Source: Thermoanaerobaculum sp. (lineage in GTDB: Bacteria; Acidobacteriota; Thermoanaerobaculia; Multivoradales; UBA5704). Taken from it: a stretch of DNA of 64,000 nucleotides. Positions 6,663-16,238 of the stretch are shown piece after piece. The translations under genes and the position numbers were made by a program. The stretch lies in the NCBI GenBank assembly GCA_021154885.1, contig JAJKHS010000132.1:1-64000 (forward strand), read 5' to 3'. The notes under the pieces were generated by a model. The model searched no databases. It saw only the letters and a list, made by a program, of their open reading frames with translations, and was not told the origin of the DNA. The first letter of the stretch is position 1; every line of letters starts with the position of its first letter.

Positions 6663-7499
6663 TCAGGGCCGGCCCCACATCTCCTTCTCGGACTTGGGAG
6701 CGGCCGGCGGCCGGCGGCGGTCCTTGGAGAGGATGCCGGAGAGGTCCGCCAGGGTGGGGGCGAGGGCGGCGTTCTGCGCCACGGCCAGCTCCCCGATGCC
6801 CTTGAAGGCGAGGTCGACGAGGGCGTCCATCTCGTCCCGCCGGAAGCTGCGCTTCTCGCCGGTGCCCTGGATCTCCACCAGCGAGCCGGCGGCGGTGGCC
6901 ACGACGTTCATGTCCACCTCCGCCACCTGGTCCTCGACGTATTCGAGGTCGAGCAGGGGGACGCCGCCCACCAGCCCCACCGACACGGCGGCGAGCTGGT
7001 CGCGCAAGGGCCAGGCCGGGATCTCGCGGGTCATCAGCAGCCGGGCCAGCGCCAGGACCGCGGCGACGTAGGCGCCGGTGATGGCCGCCGTGCGGGTGCC
7101 GCCGTCGGCCTGCAGGACGTCGCAGTCCAGGGTGAGGGTGCGCTCCGGCATGGCCGAGAGGTCCACCACCGCCCGCAGGCTGCGGCCGATCAGCCGCTGG
7201 ATCTCGGCCGTCCTCCCCGAGGGTTTCCCCTGGTTGACCTCGCGGCCGGAGCGGGTGTGGGTGGCCCGCGGCAGCATGGAGTACTCGGCGGTGAGCCAGC
7301 CTTCGCCCGAGTCCTTCTTGAAGGGGGGCACCCGGTTCTCGACGCTCGCCGCCACCAGGACGCGGGTGTCGCCGATCTCGATCAGGGCGGAGCCTTCGGC
7401 GAACTTGAGGACGCCGGTCTCGATGCGGAGCGGACGCAGGGCGTCGGTGGCCCGGCCTCCGGGACGGACGTGGGGATCGGTCGTGTTCATGGCCCGCAT
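6663..7499 (-). CDS. rph: Ribonuclease PH
   Basis: 278 aa, slightly longer than the usual ~240 because of a Pro/Lys-rich tail. RNase PH is a phosphorolytic 3'-5' exoribonuclease that trims tRNA 3' ends and degrades structured RNA as a hexameric ring. Family signatures are [20 protein letters not shown], the phosphate-site [40 protein letters not shown] and the Asp-containing [10 protein letters not shown]. The ATG at 7499 lies 9 nt from a perfect AAGGAGGTG; a second ATG at 7490 is less well placed. It is divergent from the DUF4331 operon. Confidence 0.95.
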   Translation of the reverse strand: MRAMNTTDPHVRPGGRATDALRPLRIETGVLKFAEGSALIEIGDTRVLVAASVENRVPPFKKDSGEGWLTAEYSMLPRATHTRSGREVNQGKPSGRTAEIQRLIGRSLRAVVDLSAMPERTLTLDCDVLQADGGTRTAAITGAYVAAVLALARLLMTREIPAWPLRDQLAAVSVGLVGGVPLLDLEYVEDQVAEVDMNVVATAAGSLVEIQGTGEKRSFRRDEMDALVDLAFKGIGELAVAQNAALAPTLADLSGILSKDRRRPPAAPKSEKEMWGRP

Positions 7500-7645
7500 T
7501 GTACCCGCACCTCCTTCCGGTCTTCCTGCAAAGACTTTCACGCGCCACTCATCCGGTCCGCCCTCCGGTTGCGTAATCCCGACAGAGAGGGGTTCGCCAG
7601 CCGAGCCCGAGAAAAACTTCGAGAGAGGAAAAGGAGGAGGACATC

Positions 7646-9139
7646 GTGAAGAGGAGAGTGGTTCTTGCCCTGTTGATCCTGGCCGCCGTCCTGGGTCTGG
7701 TTCCGGCCTACGCTTCCAGCCACCGGGAGGCGCCGGCGATCACCGGGATGCCCAAGGTGGACGGGACCGATTTCTACATGTTCAACAGCTACGAACAGGG
7801 GCGTGGCGGCTTCGTCACCCTGATCGCGAACTACGTGCCGCTCCAGGACGCCTACGGCGGTCCCAACTACTTCGCCCTGGACCCGGACGCCCTGTACCGG
7901 ATCAACATCGACAACACCGGCGACGGCGTGGGGGACATCAGCTTTCAGTTCAATTGCACCCAGACGCTGGCGGACATCAAGGTGCCGGTGGGCGGCCAGC
8001 AGGTCTCGGTGCCGCTGATCAACGTCGGGCCGATCTCGGGCGGACCGGGCCATCCGGACGCCACCCTGAACCGGCGTGAGACCTGCACCCTGGGTGTCGC
8101 CCGCGGCAAGCTCAACGCGAAGTCTCACTTCCAGGCGGTCACCAACGCTGCCACCCACGGCGCCACCTTCGACAAGCCGGTGGACAACATCGGCGAGAAG
8201 TCGATCGCCGACTACGCCGGGTACGCGCGGCAGTTCATCTACGACCTCAGCATCCCGGGCTGCACCGGCAACGGCCGGCTCTTCGTCGGCCAGCGCAAGG
8301 ACCCCTTCGCGGTCAACCTGGGCGAGATCTTCGACCTGGTGAACCTCTCGAATCCCCTCGGGCCCCGTAACTCCCAGCCCGACGCCCTGGCGGACAAGAA
8401 CGTCACCTCCTTCATCCTCGAGGTCCCGGCCGCCTGCCTGACCGGCAGCAAGGGCCCGGTCATCGGCGGCTGGACGACGGCCCTGCTGCCCCGCCAGCGC
8501 TTCCTGCGCGACAAGCCGACCTTCGACAGCCCGGCCTCGGAGAAGGGCGATTTCGTCCAGGTCTCGCGCCTCGGCATGCCGCTGGTCAACGAGATCGTCA
8601 TCGGCCTCAAGGACAAGAACCTGTTCAACGCCTCCAGTCCCGAGGGCGACGCGGCCCTCGCCACCTACGTGACCAACCCGACGCTGCCCGCGCTCCTGGA
8701 GATCCTCTTCGGCGCCGCCGGCGTGAAGGCGCCGACCAAGTTCCCCCGCACCGACCTGGTGGCGGCCTTCGCCACCGGCGTCCAGGGCGTGAACTTCCTC
8801 TCGGACGGCAAGCCGCACGAGATGTTGCGCCTCAACACCGCCACCACGCCGACGCCGGCCATTGCCCAGAACAACCTCGGTCTGCTGGGCGGTGACACCG
8901 CCGGCTTCCCCAACGGCCGCCGGCCGGGCGACGACGTGGTCGACATCGAGCTGCGGGTGGCGATGGGGGTGCTGTGCCACGCCTTCCCCGGCGTCTTCTG
9001 CTCGCCGGCGGACGCGCCCTCGGGCAACCTGCCGTTCACGGACGGGACGCTCCAGGACGTCAGCCAGTTCGACACCACCTTCCCCTACCTGCGGACGCCG
9101 CTGCCGGGCTCGCCCAACGGCCCCAACGGCATCAAGTAG
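7646..9139 (+). CDS. Secreted DUF4331-domain protein
   Basis: 497 aa with a signal peptide (about residues 1-24, ending AYASS). The mature protein starts SHREAP, the typical DUF4331 opening. A glycine/Asp-rich [12 protein letters not shown] near residue 90 looks like a calcium loop. Several Cys suggest disulfides outside the cytoplasm. The GTG start follows AAAAGGAGGAGG. It is the first gene of an operon-like run with a DUF4198 protein, an ECF sigma factor and its anti-sigma factor. Function of the family is not established; the context suggests an envelope-stress or surface role. Confidence 0.9.
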   Translation: MKRRVVLALLILAAVLGLVPAYASSHREAPAITGMPKVDGTDFYMFNSYEQGRGGFVTLIANYVPLQDAYGGPNYFALDPDALYRINIDNTGDGVGDISFQFNCTQTLADIKVPVGGQQVSVPLINVGPISGGPGHPDATLNRRETCTLGVARGKLNAKSHFQAVTNAATHGATFDKPVDNIGEKSIADYAGYARQFIYDLSIPGCTGNGRLFVGQRKDPFAVNLGEIFDLVNLSNPLGPRNSQPDALADKNVTSFILEVPAACLTGSKGPVIGGWTTALLPRQRFLRDKPTFDSPASEKGDFVQVSRLGMPLVNEIVIGLKDKNLFNASSPEGDAALATYVTNPTLPALLEILFGAAGVKAPTKFPRTDLVAAFATGVQGVNFLSDGKPHEMLRLNTATTPTPAIAQNNLGLLGGDTAGFPNGRRPGDDVVDIELRVAMGVLCHAFPGVFCSPADAPSGNLPFTDGTLQDVSQFDTTFPYLRTPLPGSPNGPNGIK

Positions 9140-9152
9140 AAAGTACGACGTG

Positions 9153-9184
9153 CCGGTGAGCGGCGCTGCGTCGCCGCTCACCGG
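9153..9184 (+). terminator. Strong intergenic hairpin (13-bp stem)
   Basis: CCGGTGAGCGGCG (9153-9165) and CGCCGCTCACCGG (9172-9184) form a perfect stem with a 6-nt loop between the DUF4331 and DUF4198 genes. There is no U-tract, so it may stabilise or attenuate the message rather than end it. Confidence 0.55.
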
Positions 9185-9213
9185 ACCGATTTCGAGGACC
9201 TGGAGAAAGAAAG

Positions 9214-10020
9214 ATGATGCTGCGCAGACTCCGCCAGGCCACCCTGCTGGCCCTGCTCGCCGCCCCCGCGCTGCGGGCCCACGACTTCTGGATCGAGCCC
9301 TCGGCGTTCCGGCCGGCCATCGCCCAGCGCGTGGCCGTGCGGCTGCGGGTCGGCCAGGAATTCAAAGGCGATCCGGTGCCACGGGACCCGAAGCTGCTGC
9401 GCCGGTTCGGGCTGGTGGGACCGGGCGGCGAGACGGCCGTGCCGGGCGTACCCAACACGGAGCCGGCCGGCTTTCTCTCCATCCCGGCTCCGGGCCTGTA
9501 CACGATCGTCTACGCCAGCAACCCCGAGCCGGTGCAGCTCGACGCCAGGAAGTTCGACGACTACCTGAGCCAGGAGGGGCTGGAGAGGATCCGCGACCTG
9601 CGGGCTCAAGCCGGACAGAGCGACGCCCCGGATCGCGAGATCTTCTCCCGCTGCGCCAAGGCGCTGGTCGCGGCCGGCGGCGGCGAGGCCGCCGCGGGGT
9701 GGAACCGGGCGCTGGGTCTGCGCCTGGAGTTGGTGCCGGAGGCGAATCCCTATACGCTCCCCGCGGGCGGGGTGCTGCCGGCGCGCCTGCTGTACGAGGG
9801 CAGGCCGCTCGCGGGTGCCTTGGTGACGGCCTTTACCAAGGATCATCCCGAGCAGAAGGTTTCGGCCCGGTCGGACGCCAAGGGGCGGGTGGCGCTGAAG
9901 CTCGACCGCCCGGGCGTGTGGCTGGTCAAGGCCGTGCACATGATCCCGGCTCCCAAGGAGTCCGGTGCCGACTGGGAGAGCTTCTGGGCCTCGGTGACCT
10001 TCGAGATGCCGGGGAAGTAG
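9214..10020 (+). CDS. Secreted DUF4198-family protein
   Basis: 268 aa with a signal peptide (about 1-22) followed by AHDFWIEPS, the typical mature start of DUF4198 proteins. An N-terminal beta-sandwich-like part (VAVRLRVGQEFKGDPVPR) leads to a C-terminal Ig/CarboxypepD-like domain (LLYEGRPLAGALVTAF ... SDAKGRVALKLDRPGVWLVKAVHM). Family members sit with metal-uptake or TonB-linked systems, and the His-Asp start may bind a metal. A Shine-Dalgarno (GGAGAAAGAAAG) precedes the ATG. It is probably co-transcribed with the sigma/anti-sigma pair 20 nt downstream. Confidence 0.85.
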   Translation: MMLRRLRQATLLALLAAPALRAHDFWIEPSAFRPAIAQRVAVRLRVGQEFKGDPVPRDPKLLRRFGLVGPGGETAVPGVPNTEPAGFLSIPAPGLYTIVYASNPEPVQLDARKFDDYLSQEGLERIRDLRAQAGQSDAPDREIFSRCAKALVAAGGGEAAAGWNRALGLRLELVPEANPYTLPAGGVLPARLLYEGRPLAGALVTAFTKDHPEQKVSARSDAKGRVALKLDRPGVWLVKAVHMIPAPKESGADWESFWASVTFEMPGK

Positions 10021-10039
10021 GGGGAATCAGCCAGGATTC

Positions 10040-10600
10040 ATGGACGCGAGGGAAGCGGAGGATCTACACCTCATGAGCCGTGTGGCAGCCCACGACGGCG
10101 CGGCATTCACGCGTCTGTTCGAGCACCACGCACCCGTCACGCTGGGCCTGTTGAGCCGCATCCTGGGCCGGCGGATGGAGGCGGAGGAGGTGCTGCAGGA
10201 GGTCTTCCTGCAGGTGTGGACGCAGGCTGACCGCTACGACGCGGACCGTTCGACGCCCCGCGGTTACATCCTGATGCTCGCCCGCTCCCGCGCCCTCGAC
10301 CGCCTCCGCCGGCGGGACGCGTCCAGGCGCCGCGAAGAGGTGGTGGGTGCGGAGCAGGGCGAGGCCGTCTCGCCGCTGGGCACCGAGCGGCTCGAGAGCC
10401 TGGAACGGCGGCGCCAGGTCACCGGCGCTCTCGACTCGCTGTCCCCGGATCAGCGCCGCTGCATCGAGCTGGCGTTCTTCGAGGGGCTCACCCACACTCA
10501 GATCGCCGAGCGCCTCGAAGCCCCCCTCGGCACCGTCAAGTCCCGCATCCTGCTGGGGATGAACAAGCTCCGGCAGACCCTGAGCGCGGAGTTGCAATGA
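10040..10600 (+). CDS. ECF RNA polymerase sigma factor (SigK-like)
   Basis: 186 aa with sigma region 2 (FTRLFEHHAPVTLGLLSRIL, EEVLQEVFLQVW, RGYILMLARSRALDRLRRR) and region 4 (LSPDQRRCIELAFFEGLTHT, QIAERLEAPLGTVKSRI). It directs RNA polymerase to a regulon held off by a partner anti-sigma factor. The stop overlaps the start of that anti-sigma gene by 4 nt (ATGA). The operon with two exported proteins suggests that these are among its targets. Confidence 0.93.
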   Translation: MDAREAEDLHLMSRVAAHDGAAFTRLFEHHAPVTLGLLSRILGRRMEAEEVLQEVFLQVWTQADRYDADRSTPRGYILMLARSRALDRLRRRDASRRREEVVGAEQGEAVSPLGTERLESLERRRQVTGALDSLSPDQRRCIELAFFEGLTHTQIAERLEAPLGTVKSRILLGMNKLRQTLSAELQ

Positions 10601-11394
10601 CCGCCGCCCCGCACTCCGCCCGCTTCGAGGAGCTCCTCCCGGCCTACGCCTTGGGCGCGCTGGACGGCGACGACCTGCGCGAGCTGGAGGAGCACCTGAC
10701 CGCCGGCTGCGAGGAGTGCCGCCGCCAGCTCGAGTTGTGGGACCGGGACCTGGAGGCTCTCGCCGGTTCGGTCGTGCCCGTCGAGCCTTCGGAGACCACC
10801 CGCGCCCGGGTCCTGCGGATGACCGCGGGCGCGGCGACCGCCGTGCCGCCTCCCCGCCGCCTGCCGCGGTGGCTTGCCCTCGCCGCGGCCGCCCTGCTCG
10901 TGATGGCCGTCTGGGGGGTGGCCGGCCAGACGAGGCTGCGCGGCGAGCTCGAGCGCCTGACCGCGGAGCGGGACCGGCTGGCGCGGCAGGTCGCCGTGCT
11001 GGACCGCGAGGTGACCCTGGCCCGCGACGCGGCGGAACGGTCGGCCCAGGCCCTCCAGGTGGTGGCCGCTCCGGGCGTCAAGTCGGTGGTCCTGGCCGGC
11101 CTCGGCCCGGCGCCGCAGGCCAAGGGCCAGACCTATGTCAACCCGCGGCAGGGCGGCGCCCTCTTCTACGCCTTCGACCTGCCGGCCCTGCCGCAGGGCA
11201 AGACCTACGAGCTCTGGTACATCGCCGCCGGCAAGCCGGTCCCGGCCGGGACCTTCGCCGTCGACCCGCACGGTGCGGCCAGCGTGCGGGTCGAGCGCGT
11301 GCCGGATGTGTCGAGCATCCAGGCCTGGGCGGTGACCGTCGAGCCCGCGGGCGGCGTGCCCCAGCCCACGGGCGCGATGGTGCTCAAGGGGTGA
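10597..11394 (+). CDS. Membrane anti-sigma factor (RskA-type)
   Basis: 265 aa. A cytoplasmic N-terminal anti-sigma domain (residues 1-50, ALGALDGDDLRELEEHL, CEECRRQ) has only part of the usual zinc-finger HxxxCxxC. One transmembrane helix (about 92-108, WLALAAAALLVMAVWGVAG) follows, then a coiled coil (LRGELERLTAERDRLARQVA) and an extracytoplasmic RskA C-terminal domain (KTYELWYIAAGKPVPAGTF). It should bind the upstream sigma factor and release it after a signal, probably by regulated proteolysis. Translation is coupled to the sigma gene. Confidence 0.9.
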   Translation: MTAAPHSARFEELLPAYALGALDGDDLRELEEHLTAGCEECRRQLELWDRDLEALAGSVVPVEPSETTRARVLRMTAGAATAVPPPRRLPRWLALAAAALLVMAVWGVAGQTRLRGELERLTAERDRLARQVAVLDREVTLARDAAERSAQALQVVAAPGVKSVVLAGLGPAPQAKGQTYVNPRQGGALFYAFDLPALPQGKTYELWYIAAGKPVPAGTFAVDPHGAASVRVERVPDVSSIQAWAVTVEPAGGVPQPTGAMVLKG

Positions 11395-11532
11395 GGCCGC
11401 CCCTACCCTAGAAAGCTCGCAGGAATCGCCGTCCCGCGAAGGCGTGTCACGATCCGCTCTTCCCGGGCACTTCCATCCAGGAGGGACGTAAGATATTCTG
11501 TGAAGGCGTACCTGTCCGTCGAGGAGGGCTGA

Positions 11533-13005
11533 ATGATCCGCTCGTTTCGCTCGCTGGTCGTCTCGATGCTGGCGCTTTGGAAGGGCCTTTCGCAGAAGGA
11601 GGTCGGCGCCCGGGCCGGCTTGCCGGACAAGAAGGTCTCGTATCACCTCCGCCGGGGGAACCTTGCCGACGAGGCTCTCTACCAGCGCCTGCTCGCCGGT
11701 ATGGAGGCCCGGCCGGCGGAGGTCGACATCGTGACCCAGTGCCTCGAGACCCTGGAGGCCCTGGAGAAGGACACGGAGCTCACGGCCGCCGAGCAGGTGG
11801 AGGTGGAGACCGGCGTCCTGGAGATCACGCGTTTCATCCGCAGGATTCTCACCGAAGCGGCCCGGCGGTCGCGGGCGATCCCGGCGCTGGACGTCTACCC
11901 CCGGCCCGCCGACCTCGAGACCGCCCGCTGGCTCGCCGGAGAGGCGTGGGCGACGCTCTCGCGGTTCCCGGAGGACCGGCGGCTCGCACTGGTGCAGGGC
12001 GTTTCGATGTTCCAGACCTGGGCGCTGGTCGAGCGGGTCTGCGAGGAGTCGGTGGTCCAGGCCTCCCGCCAAGTCGAGCGCGCTGTGTCCCTGGCGCGGC
12101 TGGCGCAGGAGATCGCCGGCTTGGTCCAGGGGCCGGAGGGCTGGCGAAAATGCGTTCAAGCCTTCGCGGCGGCCCATTTCGCCAATGTCCTGCGGGTGGC
12201 GGGCGAGCTGAAGGGGGCGGAGGCGGCCTTCGCAAGGGCCCGGCAGCTCTGGCTCTCCGGCTCGGACCCGGACCAGGTGCTCGACCCGGGCCGGCTGCTC
12301 GACCTGGAAGCCTCGCTGCGCCGTGACCAGCGCCGGTTCGAAGAGGCCCTGGCACTGCTGGAGGAAGCCCTCAGGGTCGGGCGCTGCCCGGAGCGCTACC
12401 TCATCAAGAAAGGATTCACACTCGAAGTCCTGGGGGACTATGAGCGCGCCGTCGAGGCCCTCCTCCAAGCAGAGCCCCTGTTGAAGCGAGAAGCAGAGCC
12501 GCGCCTCTGGTACAAGCAGCGCTTCAACCTGGCCGTCAACCACTGCCATCTCGGGCATCACTCCGAAGCCGCGATGCTGGTACAGCAGGTCCGCGATCTG
12601 GCGGCTGACCTGGGCGATGAGGTCTTCCTGATCCGCGTGATCTGGCTCGACGGGCGCATCGCCGCCGGGCTGGGCCGGCCGGAGGAGGCGCGACGGCTGC
12701 TGGCGCAGGCGCGACGGGAGTTCGCCGCCCGGGGGATGGGCTACGACGTGGCGCTGGCGCTGCTGGAGGAGGCGGCGCTGCTGCTGGAAGAGGGGCGGGC
12801 GGCCGAGGTGCGGGCCCTGACTCCGGGTCTGGCGCAGGTCTTCGAGTCCAGGGGGGTGCACCGGGAGGCCCTGGCCGCCCTGCGGCTCTTCCAGGAGGCG
12901 GCCCAGCGCGGGGAGGCCACGGCCGAGCTGGCCCGCCGCGTCCTGGCCTACCTCTTCCGCGCCCGGCACGATCAGGGTCTCCGGTTTGAGGCGATCCAGG
13001 GCTAG
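11533..13005 (+). CDS. HTH and TPR-repeat putative regulator
   Basis: 490 aa. The N-terminus (residues 18-40, GLSQKEVGARAGLPDKKVSY) is a Cro/XRE-type helix-turn-helix. The remainder is helical with TPR-like pairs, e.g. RFEEALALLEEALRVGRCPE, YERAVEALLQAEPLLK and RPEEARRLLAQARREF. The plan resembles peptide-sensing XRE-TPR regulators (Rap/Rgg/PlcR-like), though no family name is certain. A Shine-Dalgarno (GAGGAGGGCTG) precedes the ATG. A small secreted peptide gene lies convergent at its 3' end, overlapping by 4 nt, and another XRE gene follows. Confidence 0.75.
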   Translation: MIRSFRSLVVSMLALWKGLSQKEVGARAGLPDKKVSYHLRRGNLADEALYQRLLAGMEARPAEVDIVTQCLETLEALEKDTELTAAEQVEVETGVLEITRFIRRILTEAARRSRAIPALDVYPRPADLETARWLAGEAWATLSRFPEDRRLALVQGVSMFQTWALVERVCEESVVQASRQVERAVSLARLAQEIAGLVQGPEGWRKCVQAFAAAHFANVLRVAGELKGAEAAFARARQLWLSGSDPDQVLDPGRLLDLEASLRRDQRRFEEALALLEEALRVGRCPERYLIKKGFTLEVLGDYERAVEALLQAEPLLKREAEPRLWYKQRFNLAVNHCHLGHHSEAAMLVQQVRDLAADLGDEVFLIRVIWLDGRIAAGLGRPEEARRLLAQARREFAARGMGYDVALALLEEAALLLEEGRAAEVRALTPGLAQVFESRGVHREALAALRLFQEAAQRGEATAELARRVLAYLFRARHDQGLRFEAIQG

Positions 13006-13217
13006 CCGTTGGGGTCCCACCCTCCGCCTTCGTCGGTCGTGGGCCGCGGCGCCGGGGCGCACCGGCCGTCGGGATCCGCCCCGCAGCCTGCGTCGGCGGT
13101 GGCTCCGCTCCAGAGGGAGGAGAGGAAGGAGCAGAGCGAGCCCAGCAGGGGGGACTGGCCGGCCATGGGAGCGAGGAGAGACGCGGAGAGGGTTGCGGCG
13201 ACGAGAGCTCGGCGCAT
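13002..13217 (-). CDS. Small secreted peptide, unknown
   Basis: 71 aa. A basic N-terminus and hydrophobic stretch (about 4-25) form a signal sequence. The mature part is small, Gly/Pro/Asp-rich and carries two related motifs, CGADPDGRC and the C-terminal GGGWDPNG, plus Cys residues. The ATG at 13217 has a strong Shine-Dalgarno (GCAGGAGGCAACCCCG). Its position beside the HTH-TPR regulator suggests a secreted signal or effector paired with that regulator, which is inference only. Confidence 0.6.
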   Translation of the reverse strand: MRRALVAATLSASLLAPMAGQSPLLGSLCSFLSSLWSGATADAGCGADPDGRCAPAPRPTTDEGGGWDPNG

Positions 13218-13347
13218 CGGGGTTGCCTCCTGCGCGGCACCGGCATCGAGCCTTCGTGGTCCGCGCGGGCCGCGCCTGCCTCTAATAGTGCTTCACGGAA
13301 CGGCGCGCCCGGCGAAAATTCGCTGCCGCGTGCTAGCAGGGGGGACG

Positions 13348-13695
13348 ATGAGACGAAAGAACCTGATGGTGCACGTCTTCCGCGCCCTCTCCGGAGAGAC
13401 GCAGAGGGACTTCGCCCGGAGGACGGGCGTGCATCCTGGCCTGCTGGCCCGATACGAGAGGGACCAGGTCGAGCCCAGCCCGGACCACCTCCAGGCCTTG
13501 GCGCAGGGAGCCGGCCTCACGGTCGAGGACGGAGAGCAGATCCTGCAGCTCGCCGACATCCTGCGCCAACCCCGGAGGAGAGCCGGACAGGGGATCGAAG
13601 ACCTCCATGGTGAGCTTTCGCAGCGGGTCTCCAGCGTCTACCGGCGCCTGCTGCGGCTGCCGCTTCCCGACGATCTCTGGGGGCCGCAGAGGTGA
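13348..13695 (+). CDS. XRE-family HTH protein
   Basis: 115 aa with a Cro/C1-type helix-turn-helix at about residues 12-60 ([40 protein letters not shown]). A basic linker and a helical C-terminus ending [10 protein letters not shown] follow. The start is the ATG preceded by AGCAGGGGGGACG. The upstream intergenic DNA is shared with the divergent small secreted peptide gene, so it might regulate that gene. Target unknown. Confidence 0.7.
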   Translation: MRRKNLMVHVFRALSGETQRDFARRTGVHPGLLARYERDQVEPSPDHLQALAQGAGLTVEDGEQILQLADILRQPRRRAGQGIEDLHGELSQRVSSVYRRLLRLPLPDDLWGPQR

Positions 13696-13738
13696 GGGCT
13701 CCGAGGGCCCGCCCCCCATCTGCTACAGTTCCCGCCGC

Positions 13739-14758
13739 GTGTCCGAGACGCCGAACCCCCTCGCACGGCTGAGAGCCCGGGCCGCCGCGGCGCCGCGCCC
13801 GGCCGTCGTCGTGCTCGCCGAGGGCGGGGACCCCCGGGTGGTGGCCGCGGCGGAGCGCGCCACGGCCCTCGGTCTCTGCCGGGCCGAGCTGGTGGGATCG
13901 CCGGCGAGGGTGGCCACCGCGGCAGCGGCCGCCGGGGTGGCCCTCACCGTGCCGGTGCGCGATCCCGCCGCCGATCCCGACCTGCCCGTGCTCGTCGCCC
14001 TCCTCGCCGGGCGCCTGCCGGCTCTCGACCCCGCCCAGGCCACGGCCCTGGCCCGCGATCCGCTCTACTACGCGGTGCTGCGCGTCGCCACCGGGCGCGC
14101 GGACGGTGCGGTGATGGGCGCCCTCGCCACCACCGCTGACACGCTGCGGGCGGCCTTGCGGGGTGTCGGGCCCCGGCCCGGCCTCAAGGTGGTCTCCTCC
14201 TGCTTCCTCATGGTCCTCCCCGACGGCCGCAGCCTCATCTACAGCGATTGCGGCGTGGTGCCGGACCCGGCTCCCGAGGAGCTGGCGGACATCGCCGAGG
14301 CGGCGGCGGCGAGCTGCCGGGTGCTGCTGGGCGAAGAGCCCCACGTGGCCCTGCTCTCGTTCTCCACCCGCGGGAGCGCCCGCCACCCGCGGGTGGACAA
14401 GGTGCGCGCCGCCGTCGAGGCGCTGCGGTCGCGGCGGGTGGGATTCGCCTTCGACGGCGAGATGCAGGCCGACGCCGCCCTGGTGCCCCACGTGGCGGAG
14501 CGCAAGGCGCCGGGGAGCCCGGTGGCGGGCCGGGCCAACGTCCTCATCTTCCCCGATCTGGACGCGGGCAACATCGCCTACAAGCTGACGGAGCGGCTGG
14601 CCGGAGCGCGGGCCGTGGGGCCGCTGCTCCAGGGGCTCGCCCGCCCGGTCAACGACCTGTCGCGGGGGTGCTCCGCGGAGGATATCGTCGACGTCATCGC
14701 AGTAACCGCGGTCACGGCGGTCAACGTCGTGGATACCGCCGAGGGGAGGCCCTCATGA
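13739..14758 (+). CDS. pta: Phosphate acetyltransferase
   Basis: 339 aa, the size of a single-domain Pta. It converts acetyl-CoA and phosphate to acetyl-phosphate for acetate metabolism. Signatures include [19 protein letters not shown], the conserved [24 protein letters not shown] and [20 protein letters not shown]. The start is taken as GTG at 13739, giving [11 protein letters not shown] at the N-terminus; the Shine-Dalgarno is weak. It overlaps purD by 4 nt (ATGA). No ackA is in the window. Confidence 0.9.
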   Translation: MSETPNPLARLRARAAAAPRPAVVVLAEGGDPRVVAAAERATALGLCRAELVGSPARVATAAAAAGVALTVPVRDPAADPDLPVLVALLAGRLPALDPAQATALARDPLYYAVLRVATGRADGAVMGALATTADTLRAALRGVGPRPGLKVVSSCFLMVLPDGRSLIYSDCGVVPDPAPEELADIAEAAAASCRVLLGEEPHVALLSFSTRGSARHPRVDKVRAAVEALRSRRVGFAFDGEMQADAALVPHVAERKAPGSPVAGRANVLIFPDLDAGNIAYKLTERLAGARAVGPLLQGLARPVNDLSRGCSAEDIVDVIAVTAVTAVNVVDTAEGRPS

Positions 14759-16056
14759 AGGTCCTGGTGGTGGGAGGCGGCGCGCGGGAGCACGCCCTGT
14801 GCTGGAAGCTGCGGCAGAGCCCGCTGCTGACCGAGCTCTACTGCGCCCCGGGGAATCCCGGCATCGCCGCCCTGGCCGACCGGGTGCCGCTGGCGCCCGA
14901 GGAGGTCCAGCGGCTGGCCGACTTCGCCGGCGAGCTCAGGATCGACTTGACGGTGGTGGGGCCGGAGCTCCCCCTCACCCTGGGGATCGCGGATGAATTC
15001 GCCAACCGCGGCCTCCCCCTCTTCGGTCCCACCCAGCGCGCCGCCGAGATCGAGGGGAGCAAGGTCTTCGCCAAGCAGTTCATGGAGCGGCACGGCATCC
15101 CCACGGCACCCTCCGAGGTGGTCCACGACGCCGCGGCGGCCCGCGCCGCCGCCGGGCGTTTCGGCTATCCCGTGGTGTTGAAGGCCGACGGGCTCGCCGC
15201 CGGCAAGGGGGTGATCATCGTTCAGGATGACGCCGGGCTCGCGGCAGCCGTCCAGGCCCTGTTCGAGGAGCGCCAGTTCGGCACCAGCGCCGACCGCGTG
15301 CTGGTCGAGGCCTTCCTGCCGGGCGAGGAGGTGTCGTTCATGGCCCTCTGCGACGGCGAGCGCGTGCTGCCGCTGGCCACCGCCCGGGACTACAAGCGGA
15401 TCGGCGACGGCGATACCGGACCCAACACCGGCGGCATGGGTGCCCACAGCCCCTCCGGCGGGCTGTCGGCGGAGGCTGGAGCGGTGGTGGTGGAGACCAT
15501 CCTGCGTCCGGCCGTCGCCGGCCTCGCCGCCGAGGGGCGGCCGTTCGTGGGGGTGCTCTACGCCGGCCTGATGCTGACCCCGGAGGGTCCCAGGGTGCTG
15601 GAGTTCAACGCCCGCTTCGGCGACCCGGAAGCCCAGGTCGTTCTGCTGCGGCTGGAGGACGACCTCCTCCCCATTCTGGCCGCCGGCGCGGCCGGGAGGT
15701 TCGACGCGCGGCGCCTCTCCTTCCGCCGGGAGGTCGCGGTCTGTGTCGTTCTGGCCAGTCCCGGCTATCCTGGCCGGCCGGTCCAAGGGGAGCCGATCGG
15801 TGGCCTCGACCGCGCGGCGGCCCTGCCAGGGGTCGAGATCTTCCACGCCGGCACCGCCTGGGCGCGCGAAGGCGCGGATGGCGAGCTGGTGAGCGCCGGC
15901 GGGCGGGTCCTCTCCGTCTGCGCCCTCGACCCCGGCCTCTCGGGGGCGCTCAAGAAGGCCTACGCCGCCGCCGCCGAGATCGACTGGCCCGGCAAGGTCT
16001 ACCGCCACGACATCGGGCGCCGTCTCCTCGACCAGGTCTCTCTCGGGGGATCGTGA
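14755..16056 (+). CDS. purD: Phosphoribosylamine-glycine ligase
   Basis: 433 aa, normal for the family. It joins 5-phosphoribosylamine and glycine with ATP in step 2 of purine synthesis. The N-terminal domain carries [19 protein letters not shown] and [17 protein letters not shown]. The ATP-grasp region has [29 protein letters not shown] and the metal-binding [14 protein letters not shown]. The start overlaps the pta stop, so translation is coupled. Confidence 0.97.
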   Translation: MKVLVVGGGAREHALCWKLRQSPLLTELYCAPGNPGIAALADRVPLAPEEVQRLADFAGELRIDLTVVGPELPLTLGIADEFANRGLPLFGPTQRAAEIEGSKVFAKQFMERHGIPTAPSEVVHDAAAARAAAGRFGYPVVLKADGLAAGKGVIIVQDDAGLAAAVQALFEERQFGTSADRVLVEAFLPGEEVSFMALCDGERVLPLATARDYKRIGDGDTGPNTGGMGAHSPSGGLSAEAGAVVVETILRPAVAGLAAEGRPFVGVLYAGLMLTPEGPRVLEFNARFGDPEAQVVLLRLEDDLLPILAAGAAGRFDARRLSFRREVAVCVVLASPGYPGRPVQGEPIGGLDRAAALPGVEIFHAGTAWAREGADGELVSAGGRVLSVCALDPGLSGALKKAYAAAAEIDWPGKVYRHDIGRRLLDQVSLGGS

Positions 16057-16238
16057 TAGCGTGCTGAAAAGCGAGGCCCGCCGATTGACGCCGGGACTCG
16101 CCACTGCAACAATGAGCTCAGCGGCTCCGAGCCTCTATCAATCCGTCGGCCTGACCCGGTGGGCCGGCGCGTCCGCGGGCGCCTGGTACTCTTCCTGCAT
16201 AGGTTGTCAGGTCGCTGTCGCATGGAATGGAATAGCCC

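Noticed and set aside
5787-7071. Very long open frames on both strands across the hairpin array and into rph
   Set aside because: The repeat units contain no stop codons in several frames by composition, and unit spacing shifts the frame by 2 each time; translated motifs change frame from unit to unit. The part beyond 6663 is rph read antisense.
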